Shown here: in pieces, positions 1-5,009 of the stretch | How the letters are laid out: every line of letters begins with the position of its first letter | How positions within the stretch are numbered: position 1 is the first letter of the stretch | Source: Chloroflexota bacterium | GTDB taxonomy: Bacteria > Chloroflexota > Limnocylindria > Limnocylindrales > CSP1-4 | Direction: 5' to 3' | Length of the DNA: 9,305 bases | NCBI GenBank assembly: GCA_021789355.1 | Contig: JAJYJR010000200.1 | Coordinates: 1 to 9,305, forward strand | Translations under genes and position numbers: made by a program | Notes under the pieces: generated by a model | What the model saw: only the letters and a program-made list of their open reading frames with translations | Databases searched by the model: none | Told to the model about the DNA's origin: nothing

Positions 1-61
1 TGCTGCTCCCCTCGATGCTCTCGGTCGTCGCGCCGACGTTCCGCCTGTGAGGGAGGCTGCC

Positions 62-724
62 ATGCCGACGCTGCTGGCCGCGCCTGTGCCATCTCCCGAT
101 CCCCCGGCGCGCATCGCGCCGACCACCCAGGCCGCGGCCTGGCGACGTGGGTATGCCGCGCTGCGCCGCTATCAGGCGGCCGCGGGGCACTGCCGGGTCC
201 CGGCGCGCTACGTTGCCCCGGACGGCTATCCCCTGGGCCACTGGGTGGCCTGGCAGCGCCAGCGCGAGCGGCACGGGTGGCTCCGCCCGGACCAGCGGCG
301 CCGGCTGGAGTGCCTCGGCTTCGACTGGCGGCCCCGCGCGCACGCGCGCAGCGCCGCGATCGACGCCGCGACCCGGGCCGCCGCGGCGGATCCGCTGGGC
401 TGGACCCGCACCTTCGACTCTGGCCTGGCCCGGGCGCTGCGGGCCGCCCGGTCGCGCGGCCGGCTGACGCCCGCGCAGGTGGTGACCCTCGACGCCCTTG
501 GCTTCGTCTGGTCGGACGCCGCTGTCCACTTCGCGCGCGGCCTCGCCGCCCTGCGTGGCTATCGCGCGGCGGGCGGAGCATTCCCGGTCGGCCGGATGCT
601 GGTATGGGACGGCTTCCGCCTGGGCGAGTGGGTGCGCCGGCAGCGGGACAAGGCCGTGACCGGCCGTCTCCCCGCCGCGCGCTGGGAGGCTATCGGGGCC
701 GTCGTCCTGGGCGAGCGAGCGTGA
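62..724 (+). CDS. Helicase-associated (HA) repeat protein
   Basis: This 220-aa protein is made mostly of helicase-associated (HA) domain repeats, small three-helix units found at the C-terminus of some helicases and also as stand-alone arrays, presumed to bind nucleic acid. Repeat 1 (about residues 27-89) has the full signature: an N-terminal Trp, GHCRVP at 42-47, PLGHWV at 57-62, an R/Q-rich helix, and a closing LGFDW. A degenerate middle copy (about 114-150) keeps only the second half and ends LGFVW. Repeat 3 (about 157-212) has RLGEWVRRQR but lacks the final GFxW. No helicase motifs are present. ATG at 62 is preferred over GTG at 47 because GGGAGG (51-56) lies 5 nt before it. The role is unknown; a DNA- or RNA-binding accessory protein is plausible. 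Any promoter would lie at or beyond the left edge of the window. Confidence 0.85.
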   Translation: MPTLLAAPVPSPDPPARIAPTTQAAAWRRGYAALRRYQAAAGHCRVPARYVAPDGYPLGHWVAWQRQRERHGWLRPDQRRRLECLGFDWRPRAHARSAAIDAATRAAAADPLGWTRTFDSGLARALRAARSRGRLTPAQVVTLDALGFVWSDAAVHFARGLAALRGYRAAGGAFPVGRMLVWDGFRLGEWVRRQRDKAVTGRLPAARWEAIGAVVLGERA

Positions 725-755
725 GGGCGATGTCGGTGCGTTCTGGCGCGCGGAC

Positions 756-787
756 CTTGACTTTCGGGCCCTGCCGCCGAGCCTCCC
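756..787 (+). promoter_or_regulatory. Promoter A: shared CTTGAC/SANNCT motif
   Basis: CTTGAC (756-761) is followed after 17 nt by GAGCCT (779-784) and then CCC. The last -10 base is 64 nt from the ATG at 849. This is one of six matching copies in the window. The -35 is canonical, but the -10-like hexamer has G instead of T at its first position. It probably drives the operon 849-1968. Confidence 0.6.
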
Positions 788-848
788 GCATCGCCCAGAG
801 GAGGACGACCGAGGACCGGCCCGGGAGCCGGCGAAGGGAGGATGCGCG

Positions 849-1082
849 ATGGCCGAGATCACCGTCCGTACCGCGACGGCCGCCAGCCAGTGGCGGCTCT
901 GGTGGGGCATCAGGCCGCTCCCCGTCGGCGCGACGGCGTTGGGCGTGGTGACGCGGCCCGATGGGTCTCGCGGGGCCCTGATCCGGCTCTTGTCGGGCCA
1001 GCTCGTGCAGGGCAACGCCGGGGCGATTCGCACCCTGCCGCAAGCGGCGACGGAACTGGCGCTGGCGACAGCCACGGCCTGA
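849..1082 (+). CDS. Small protein of unknown function
   Basis: I do not recognise this 77-aa protein. It has a Trp-rich stretch (QWRLWWGIRPLPVG, about residues 14-27), then a likely beta segment around GVVTRPDGSRGALIRLL, then an Ala/Thr-rich tail. No Cys, signal peptide or clear membrane segment is seen. The start is well supported: GGGAGG (836-841) lies 7 nt before the ATG, and promoter A lies at the usual distance upstream. It is the first gene of a probable operon with the genes at 1137, 1439 and 1702, although 54 nt separate it from the next one. It could be a small beta-barrel or regulatory protein, but the sequence does not decide. Confidence 0.7.
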   Translation: MAEITVRTATAASQWRLWWGIRPLPVGATALGVVTRPDGSRGALIRLLSGQLVQGNAGAIRTLPQAATELALATATA

Positions 1083-1136
1083 CGCGCGACCACCCGGGGG
1101 CAGACCCCACGGGGTTGGCGGGGAGAGGAGCACGCG

Positions 1137-1442
1137 ATGAGCACGATGACCCAAGCGCAGCGGGTGGCCCTGAAGGCCGAGGCGACTGCGCTCGAACACC
1201 GGGGCGACGCGCTCCGCGAGCGCCGGGAGTACCTCCTCGCCGGCATCGCCTACGTCGATGCCTCGGACCGCTTCCGCCGGGCCCGCCTGACCTGGCCCGG
1301 CTACGCGCGCGTGCTGCTGGAACGCGCCGGGGTGGCCTTCGCCCACGCGGGGCCCGAGGCCGAGCCGCACCGCATCGCGGCGTACGCGAAATGGGCACGC
1401 CTGATGGGCACGGAGCCGGTGAACGAGGAGGACGCGGCATGA
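1137..1442 (+). CDS. Small TPR-like helical protein
   Basis: This 101-aa protein is predicted to be nearly all helical, with alternating Ala/Leu and Arg/Glu patches typical of short TPR-like helical hairpins: a charged helix at about 8-30 (ALKAEATALEHRGDALRERR), then YLLAGIAYVDASDRFRRAR (about 33-51), then YARVLLERAGVAFAHAG. GAGGAG (1125-1130) lies 6 nt before the ATG. The stop overlaps the next start in ATGA (1439-1442), so translation is probably coupled to the Cys/His-rich gene. The pattern resembles the proteins at 1702, 4025 and 4405, and the four may be one divergent family. The partner or substrate is unknown. Protein binding is the usual role for such folds. Confidence 0.75.
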   Translation: MSTMTQAQRVALKAEATALEHRGDALRERREYLLAGIAYVDASDRFRRARLTWPGYARVLLERAGVAFAHAGPEAEPHRIAAYAKWARLMGTEPVNEEDAA

Positions 1443-1669
1443 CACTCACCGACATCGGCCAGGGCGACGAGTGCGGAGCGCCGCACGACAACGGGAGCCG
1501 TCTTGACCACTGCGCCGAGTGCGGCAACTGCTTCGACCACTGCGCGTGCGAGACCGTGCACGAGGCGGCCGAACGCGCCGAGCGCAACTGGGCCGGCGTC
1601 TCCGATTGGTTTGCCGCCCTCCCGAGCCCGTCGGCGCGCCGGGGGGCCCGCCCGCCCCGGTGGCGCTGA
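1439..1669 (+). CDS. Small Cys/His-rich putative zinc-binding protein
   Basis: This 76-aa protein has a dense cluster of possible metal ligands: C12, H16, H24, C25, C28, C31, H34, C35 and C37, including HCAECGNC and DHCAC. Such spacing could hold one or two zinc ions. The second half is a short helix (VHEAAERAERNW) and an Arg/Pro-rich tail ending ARRGARPPRWR, which could bind nucleic acid. The start is set by the ATGA overlap with the gene at 1137, and the SD-like GAGGAGG lies just upstream inside that gene. A longer open frame extends upstream but only as a shadow of the two preceding genes. No named family is recognised. A zinc-stabilised adaptor or DNA-binding protein is plausible. Confidence 0.72.
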   Translation: MTLTDIGQGDECGAPHDNGSRLDHCAECGNCFDHCACETVHEAAERAERNWAGVSDWFAALPSPSARRGARPPRWR

Positions 1670-1701
1670 CGCGATCCACTGACACCGTGAAGGAGCCCAG
1701 C

Positions 1702-1968
1702 ATGGCGTTCGACGATCCGGAGTTCCAGCGCCAGTGGGAGCGGCAGCGCGCGGCGGCGGAGTATCGCCAGGAGCAGCTCGGCGATCGGCTGCGTCGGGCC
1801 TCCGCGACCGAGGCGGGCGGCGAGTTTCTGGTGGCGGCCGAGTGGTACGACCAGGCGCGCTGGTTGGTCTCGTCGCCGCACGAACGCGCCATCTTTCGCA
1901 CCCGGGCGTCCCAGATGCGGCGCCTGGCGAAGAACGGCGGGGATTACGACCTGCTGGCGCACCTCTGA
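1702..1968 (+). CDS. Small helical protein, TPR-like
   Basis: This 88-aa protein appears all helical: a Gln/Arg/Glu-rich N-terminal helix (about 8-30), then GEFLVAAEWYDQARWLV (about 39-55) and a basic helix RTRASQMRRLAKNGG. The pattern "A-large-x-x-A-x-x-Y-x-x-A" matches the second helix of TPR-type hairpins and resembles the protein at 1137 (YLLAGIAYVDASDRF). ATG at 1702 is chosen because AAGGAG (1690-1695) lies 6 nt before it. The frame is open further upstream without an SD. It is the last gene before the palindrome at 2002-2029 and is probably cotranscribed from promoter A. The function is unknown. Confidence 0.75.
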   Translation: MAFDDPEFQRQWERQRAAAEYRQEQLGDRLRRASATEAGGEFLVAAEWYDQARWLVSSPHERAIFRTRASQMRRLAKNGGDYDLLAHL

Positions 1969-2001
1969 TCCGACCCGCGCGGGCCGTGCCCTGGGACGGC
2001 C

Positions 2002-2029
2002 CGGCCCGCGCCACCGGTGGCGCGGGCCG
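2002..2029 (+). terminator. Perfect 28-bp palindrome between convergent genes
   Basis: Two 14-bp arms (2002-2015 and 2016-2029) meet with no spacer at CACC/GGTG. The structure lies between the ends of the plus-strand gene (1968) and the minus-strand sigma gene (2035), where a bidirectional terminator is expected. There is no T-run on either side, so it may be a terminator without a U-tract, or a protein site. A second shorter inverted repeat (1981-1987 with 1996-2002) lies immediately to its left. Confidence 0.5.
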
Positions 2030-2034
2030 CGTGC

Positions 2035-2715
2035 TCAGGCGGCGCGACGCACCGGGACACGCCGCGGCCTGTTTGTAGGCTCGGGCACGTCAAGCGCCCG
2101 GCGCATCCGTGTGAGCCCCCGGTTCTCGACCTGGTGCACGCACTCGCGCGAGCAGCCCCAGGTATCGGCGATCGTCTGGAGCGTGACCGGGGCCTCGCCT
2201 TCCCACCCGGTGCGCCGCTCGATGGCCTCCCGCTCGCGCGGTCGGAGCGTCGCCATGGCTCGATCCAGGCGCGGGCCCTCGAGGCGACCGACCGAGCCGG
2301 ACGGGGCGGCCAGGCGCTCGCCGAGCGTGCGGTCGTCATCGGAGCCGAGCGGCGCGTCGAGCGACATGACCCGCAGGCGCCCCGGCGCGACGTGGGTCAC
2401 GCCCCCGGGCTGGCGCGCCTTTCGCCGCCAGCGGGTATAGGTTGCCCGGAACCGGAAGGCGGCCCAGGTGGTGGGCATCCCGCGCTCCGGGTCATAGGCC
2501 GCCGCGTGCTCGGCCAGATCGAGCGCCAGTTCCTGGATCAGCTCGTCCACGTCCTCGGCGCGATACCCGAGCCGCCGCGCGCGGCCCGCCCACCCGTGGA
2601 GCCACCCCAGGAGCGAGGCGACGAACTCGGCGCGCGCGGCGCGGTCCCCGGCGCGGATGCGCGCGGAGAGCTCGCGGGCTTCGTCGGGTGTGAGCGGGGC
2701 TCGCAGTTCGTCCAT
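2035..2715 (-). CDS. Sigma-70 family RNA polymerase sigma factor
   Basis: This 226-aa sigma factor directs RNA polymerase to promoters. Region 2 covers about residues 28-100 (DVDELIQELALDLAEHAAAYDPERG, then PTTWAAFRFRATYTRW). A linker, SLDAPLGSDDDRTLGERL (119-136), resembles the region 3.2 linker of primary sigmas. Region 4 covers about 151-208, with the helix-turn-helix TLQTIADTWGCSRECVHQVE. Regions 1.1 and 3.0 are absent, so it is short like a group 3/4 sigma but has a primary-type region 4. Aligned by eye to E. coli RpoD, the -35 readers R584/E585/Q589 are kept (R190, E191, Q195). In region 2.4, Q437 is Ala (A91), W434 is Arg (R88) and T440 is kept (T94). ATG 2715 is chosen because promoter E lies immediately upstream, which would make the message leaderless. 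A GTG at 2787 would give 250 aa but would contain the promoter. It probably controls the shared motif seen in this window. Confidence 0.88.
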   Translation of the reverse strand: MDELRAPLTPDEARELSARIRAGDRAARAEFVASLLGWLHGWAGRARRLGYRAEDVDELIQELALDLAEHAAAYDPERGMPTTWAAFRFRATYTRWRRKARQPGGVTHVAPGRLRVMSLDAPLGSDDDRTLGERLAAPSGSVGRLEGPRLDRAMATLRPREREAIERRTGWEGEAPVTLQTIADTWGCSRECVHQVENRGLTRMRRALDVPEPTNRPRRVPVRRAA

Positions 2716-2717
2716 GC

Positions 2718-2749
2718 GCGATGGTCGGCGCCCGGGCCGGCAGGTCAAG
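2718..2749 (-). promoter_or_regulatory. Promoter E: shared motif at the sigma gene
   Basis: Read on the minus strand, CTTGAC (2749-2744) is followed after 17 nt by GACCAT (2726-2721). The preceding GCC is kept, but the trailing CCC is replaced by CGC. Only 5 nt separate the -10 from the ATG at 2715, so a start 6-7 nt downstream would give a leaderless mRNA. It suggests autoregulation of the sigma gene. Confidence 0.5.
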
Positions 2750-2869
2750 GGTTGGCGCGCGATCGGATCTCCGCGGGGTGGCCCCACCGGGACCGCCTGG
2801 AGCGCCCCGATCCGGTTGCTCGCCGAGATGGGCAGCGGGCGGCGGGCGAACGGCGTGCGCCGGGCGTGC

Positions 2870-3280
2870 TTACAGATCGGAGACGATCACGACCCAGGTG
2901 GACCCGCTGGCTGAGCCCGGCGGCAGCAGGGCCCGGATCGCCGGATCGCCCGCCCGCCCCACGTACACCGTCAGGGCCGAGCTGGCCTGGGAGCGCAGGG
3001 CGACCAGCGGCGTCGACGTGCTGCTCGTGGCCGGACCCACGACCTGCGCGCTGGCGGCCACGCACAGGCGGGTCGTCGCGCTGGCCGTGCTGGTGGCGTG
3101 GCCGCTGCCGGTGCTGCCGCTGGTCACCGGGGCCAGGCCGTGTCCGCCGTAGTGGGGACACGGATCGCTCGGCGGCGCAGCGCCCGGCGTGCTCGTCGGC
3201 GTTGCCCCGCGGACCGGCCCGGCGGTCCCGAACGCGACCCCCAGCACGATGAGCGCGGCGATCCCGCGGGTGGCGGTCAT
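2870..3280 (-). CDS. Predicted secreted protein of unknown function
   Basis: This 136-aa protein begins with a Sec-type signal peptide: a short basic N-terminus, the hydrophobic core GIAALIVLGVAFGTAG, and a likely cleavage after VRGA (about residue 26). The mature part starts with a Thr/Pro/Ser-rich stretch. It has two Cys (C41 in SDPCPH and C73 in RLCVAAS), which could form a disulfide outside the cytoplasm, and ends with beta-like segments (SALTVYVGR, STWVVIVSDL). ATG at 3280 overlaps the stop of the upstream KTSC gene in ATGA, so the two are translationally coupled. The frame continues far upstream as a shadow, but the signal peptide and coupling fix this start. No family is recognised. 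Confidence 0.75.
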   Translation of the reverse strand: MTATRGIAALIVLGVAFGTAGPVRGATPTSTPGAAPPSDPCPHYGGHGLAPVTSGSTGSGHATSTASATTRLCVAASAQVVGPATSSTSTPLVALRSQASSALTVYVGRAGDPAIRALLPPGSASGSTWVVIVSDL

Positions 3281-3759
3281 GCTCCGCACCCCTGCCAGTC
3301 CAGGGGATGCGGGGCGGGCAGGGGCGGCACGGTCGGCCCGGTGGCCGCCAGGCGCTCGGCCGATCGACCGGCATCGGCCCACCCGGTCGCGTCCCGCGAG
3401 CTGGGCGGCAGGGGCAGGGGATCCGGGCACGGATCGGTGGCGGGCACCGCCGCCGGCAGGGGGCGCGTCCGTCCCCTCCGGCGCCAGTTGGGGGCCCGTT
3501 CGACGAGGAAGTGGCCCCGGCGCAGGACGGCGTTGTAGTAGCTGCCCTTGGAGGGCGCGGCGGCGAAGGCGGCGGCGATCGCGGCGGCCCCCTGCGTGCA
3601 CACCGGGCAGGCCGACCCGTCGTGATCGGGCGGGTTGGAGGCCAGGGCGTAGCGATAGGTCGAGCCGTCCGGTGCGAAGCGGAGGGTCAGGCGCCGCCGG
3701 CGCGCGTTGTAGGAGTAGGCGTGGATCGCGCGGCTCTCCACCCGCTGCATCCGAGCCAT
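3277..3759 (-). CDS. KTSC-domain protein with Cys-pair insertion
   Basis: This 160-aa protein has the pattern of the KTSC domain, a small beta-rich domain of unclear function: MQRVESRAIHAYSYN (4-18), LTLRFAPDGSTYRYAL (24-39), then after an insert FAAAPSKGSYYNAVLRRGH (65-83). The usual domain runs on without a break. Here about 20 residues are inserted, including CPVC (51-54), a possible metal-binding or redox pair. The remaining tail (about 90-160) is Pro/Arg-rich and probably disordered. ATG at 3759 is preferred over one at 3783 because GGGAGG lies 8 nt before it and because this gives the same promoter-to-start distance as the other units. The stop overlaps the secreted-protein gene in ATGA. 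KTSC proteins are often seen on plasmids and phages; a nucleic-acid role is suspected but unproven. Confidence 0.8.
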   Translation of the reverse strand: MARMQRVESRAIHAYSYNARRRRLTLRFAPDGSTYRYALASNPPDHDGSACPVCTQGAAAIAAAFAAAPSKGSYYNAVLRRGHFLVERAPNWRRRGRTRPLPAAVPATDPCPDPLPLPPSSRDATGWADAGRSAERLAATGPTVPPLPAPHPLDWQGCGA

Positions 3760-3825
3760 CGTCGGGGCCTCCCTTCGGCGCACGAACGATGGGGCCGTCG
3801 GCGCGGCACCCCTCGATCGCGCGGA

Positions 3826-3857
3826 GAGAGCTTGGGAACGATCGCTCCTTCGTCAAG
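3826..3857 (-). promoter_or_regulatory. Promoter F: shared motif before the KTSC gene
   Basis: On the minus strand, CTTGAC (3857-3852) is followed after 17 nt by CAAGCT (3834-3829) and then CTC. The last -10 base lies 69 nt from the ATG at 3759. It is back to back with promoter B, 71 nt between their -35 cores, so the two operons may share control. Confidence 0.58.
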
Positions 3858-3927
3858 GCTTCGCGCGGGCGCAGGTTGCGGGTGTGCGCGCGCCGAGCCG
3901 GGGTCGGGCGGATTCCTGATTCCAACC

Positions 3928-3959
3928 CTTGACGGCCGCCCGTCCGCGACGATGCTCCC
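3928..3959 (+). promoter_or_regulatory. Promoter B: shared motif before gene 4025
   Basis: CTTGAC (3928-3933) is followed after 17 nt by GATGCT (3951-3956) and then CCC. There are 68 nt from the -10 to the GTG at 4025. The -10 sits in the loop of an 8-bp inverted repeat (3945-3952 with 3960-3967), a possible operator. Confidence 0.6.
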
Positions 3960-3967
3960 TCGTCGCG
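3945..3967 (+). repeat. 8-bp inverted repeat around the -10 of promoter B
   Basis: CGCGACGA (3945-3952) and TCGTCGCG (3960-3967) are exact reverse complements separated by 7 nt that contain most of the -10 and the CCC. It could be an operator for a dimeric repressor. Its right arm overlaps the left arm of the 13-bp inverted repeat starting at 3962, so both cannot form at once. Confidence 0.5.
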
Positions 3968-4006
3968 TCGGGCGAGCGACGAGAGGGGCGTCCCGCCCGA
4001 CGCGAC
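3962..4006 (+). promoter_or_regulatory. 13-bp inverted repeat in the 5' leader of gene 4025
   Basis: GTCGCGTCGGGCG (3962-3974) and CGCCCGACGCGAC (3994-4006) are exact reverse complements with a 19-nt loop. If transcription begins 6-8 nt after the -10, the message would start at or near this stem, and the SD (4012-4016) follows 5 nt after it. It could protect the 5' end or modulate translation. There is no T-run to make it a terminator. Confidence 0.5.
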
Positions 4007-4024
4007 CGTCTGGAGGAACCGAAG

Positions 4025-4372
4025 GTGCCCACGCCACAGGTCGCCGACTGGGTGGAGATCGCCCGTGACGCCTCGGATCGCGCCGCCCGGGAGCCGGACG
4101 CCCGCTGGCGGGTGGTCCTCGCGCAGCGTGCGGCGAACGGCTGGGAGCGCGCCGCGAACGTCCTCCTCGAGCGCCGGGGGCGCGACTGGTGGCCCGACGC
4201 CGCCGCCCTTCTGCGCCGTGCGGCGACCGACTGGGAGATCGCCGGGAACCCCGCGTACGCGGCCGAGGCCCGCGCCCGTGCCGCGCGACTGGACGCGATG
4301 GTGGGCCCGGGTCGGCCCATCCACCCCGCTGATCCGGGATCCCGGTGCGACCCCGAACCGCCCGTGGCCTGA
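4025..4372 (+). CDS. Small TPR-like helical protein, GTG start
   Basis: This 115-aa protein is predicted to be helical: WVEIARDASDRAAR, WRVVLAQRAANGWERAANVLLERRG, then DAAALLRRAATDWEIAG followed by NPAYAAEARARAARLDAM. The last two resemble a TPR hairpin with the turn residue Pro. The tail after about residue 92 is Pro/Gly-rich and probably disordered. The start is GTG at 4025, chosen because GGAGG (4012-4016) lies 8 nt before it and promoter B is at the usual distance. The C-terminal hairpin is close in pattern to that of the next gene (YRAAGEPAVASQVGVIADQLEA), so these are likely diverged duplicates in one operon. The function is unknown. Confidence 0.75.
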   Translation: MPTPQVADWVEIARDASDRAAREPDARWRVVLAQRAANGWERAANVLLERRGRDWWPDAAALLRRAATDWEIAGNPAYAAEARARAARLDAMVGPGRPIHPADPGSRCDPEPPVA

Positions 4373-4404
4373 TCCCCGCACCGCCAATCGAGAAGGAGCA
4401 CCCC

Positions 4405-4770
4405 ATGACCGTCCAGGACCACCTCCAGCGGGCCACGGAGCTCGACCGCATCGCACGCCTGACGATCGACGGTGGGAAACGGCGCGACCTCTGGTTCCGC
4501 GCCGGCCAGGCGTACGAGGCCGCCGCGGCGACGCTCCAGGCCGCCGGGCAGGAGGACGCCGCCGATGCCCCGGCGATGTTGCGCCGGGCGGCGCTGCTCG
4601 CCCGCGAGGCGGCGAGCCGCTATCGGGCCGCGGGCGAGCCCGCCGTCGCGTCGCAGGTAGGCGTGATCGCCGATCAGCTCGAGGCCCAGGCCGCGGGACT
4701 CGTCGAGCGCCGGCGGCAGGCCGAGCTGCGCGACCGGCAGTTCGACCGGGCGGTCAACGCCCCGCGTTGA
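4405..4770 (+). CDS. Small TPR-like helical protein, paralogue of the upstream gene
   Basis: This 121-aa protein is nearly all helical with TPR-like units: HLQRATELDRIARLT, then DLWFRAGQAYEAAAATLQAAG (about 29-49), then APAMLRRAALLAREAASRYRAAG and EPAVASQVGVIADQLEAQAAG. The final helix is Arg/Gln-rich. AAGGAG (4393-4398) lies 6 nt before the ATG. It starts 32 nt after the preceding gene and is probably cotranscribed with it from promoter B. The pattern W/Y-x-x-A-x-x-Y-x-x-A and the "AG-[NE]-PA" turn are shared with the 4025 product. No catalytic motif is visible. A scaffold or partner-binding role is a guess. Confidence 0.78.
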   Translation: MTVQDHLQRATELDRIARLTIDGGKRRDLWFRAGQAYEAAAATLQAAGQEDAADAPAMLRRAALLAREAASRYRAAGEPAVASQVGVIADQLEAQAAGLVERRRQAELRDRQFDRAVNAPR

Positions 4771-4775
4771 GACGA

Positions 4776-4793
4776 GCGGCCGGGGGTGGCCGC
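4776..4793 (+). terminator. Weak hairpin after gene 4405
   Basis: GCGGCC (4776-4781) and GGCCGC (4788-4793) can pair around a 6-nt G-rich loop, 5 nt after the stop codon. There is no T-run. The position suits a terminator, but short GC hairpins are common by chance at this base composition. Confidence 0.25.
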
Positions 4794-4913
4794 GGTGCCC
4801 GATCGAGGAAGCCGTGTCGCCCGCCCGGGTTGACCCGGCGCGCGGCCCCACCCGCTGCCCCACCTCCCGTGCGTTTCGCGCATCCGATGCCCTGACGATT
4901 CGCGGCCGGAATC

Positions 4914-4945
4914 CTTGACAGCGACCGTTCGTCGCCCAGGCTCCC
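4914..4945 (+). promoter_or_regulatory. Promoter C: shared motif before gene 5010
   Basis: CTTGAC (4914-4919) is followed after 17 nt by CAGGCT (4937-4942) and then CCC. There are 67 nt from the -10 to the ATG at 5010. A 5-bp inverted repeat, GCGAC/GTCGC (4921-4935), lies in the spacer. Nine bases over the -10 end (4940-4948) are also complementary to 4987-4995 in the leader. Confidence 0.6.
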
Positions 4946-5009
4946 GGTGCGTCCGAGCAGGCCGGCCTGAGCCGCCGGCAACTTGGACCGGGAGCACGGG
5001 AGCACGACC

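Noticed and set aside
1503..1535. CTTGAC inside the Cys/His-rich gene as an internal promoter
   Set aside because: It has the -35 half by chance, but there is no SANNCT or CCC at the required spacing, and it lies within coding sequence.
2017..3252. A 411-aa plus-strand open frame opposite the sigma gene
   Set aside because: It is the antisense shadow of the sigma and secreted-protein genes, with no SD and low-complexity Arg/Pro/Ala sequence.
2870..4456. A 528-aa minus-strand open frame spanning the KTSC gene and beyond
   Set aside because: Only its last 136 residues (signal peptide onward) look like protein. The rest is an Arg/Pro/Gly-rich shadow of the KTSC gene and crosses the divergent promoter region.
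4827..4860. TTGAC in GGGTTGACCC as a further copy of the promoter motif
   Set aside because: The bases 17-23 nt after it do not give SANNCT, and the preceding base is G rather than C. The true copy C lies about 85 nt downstream.
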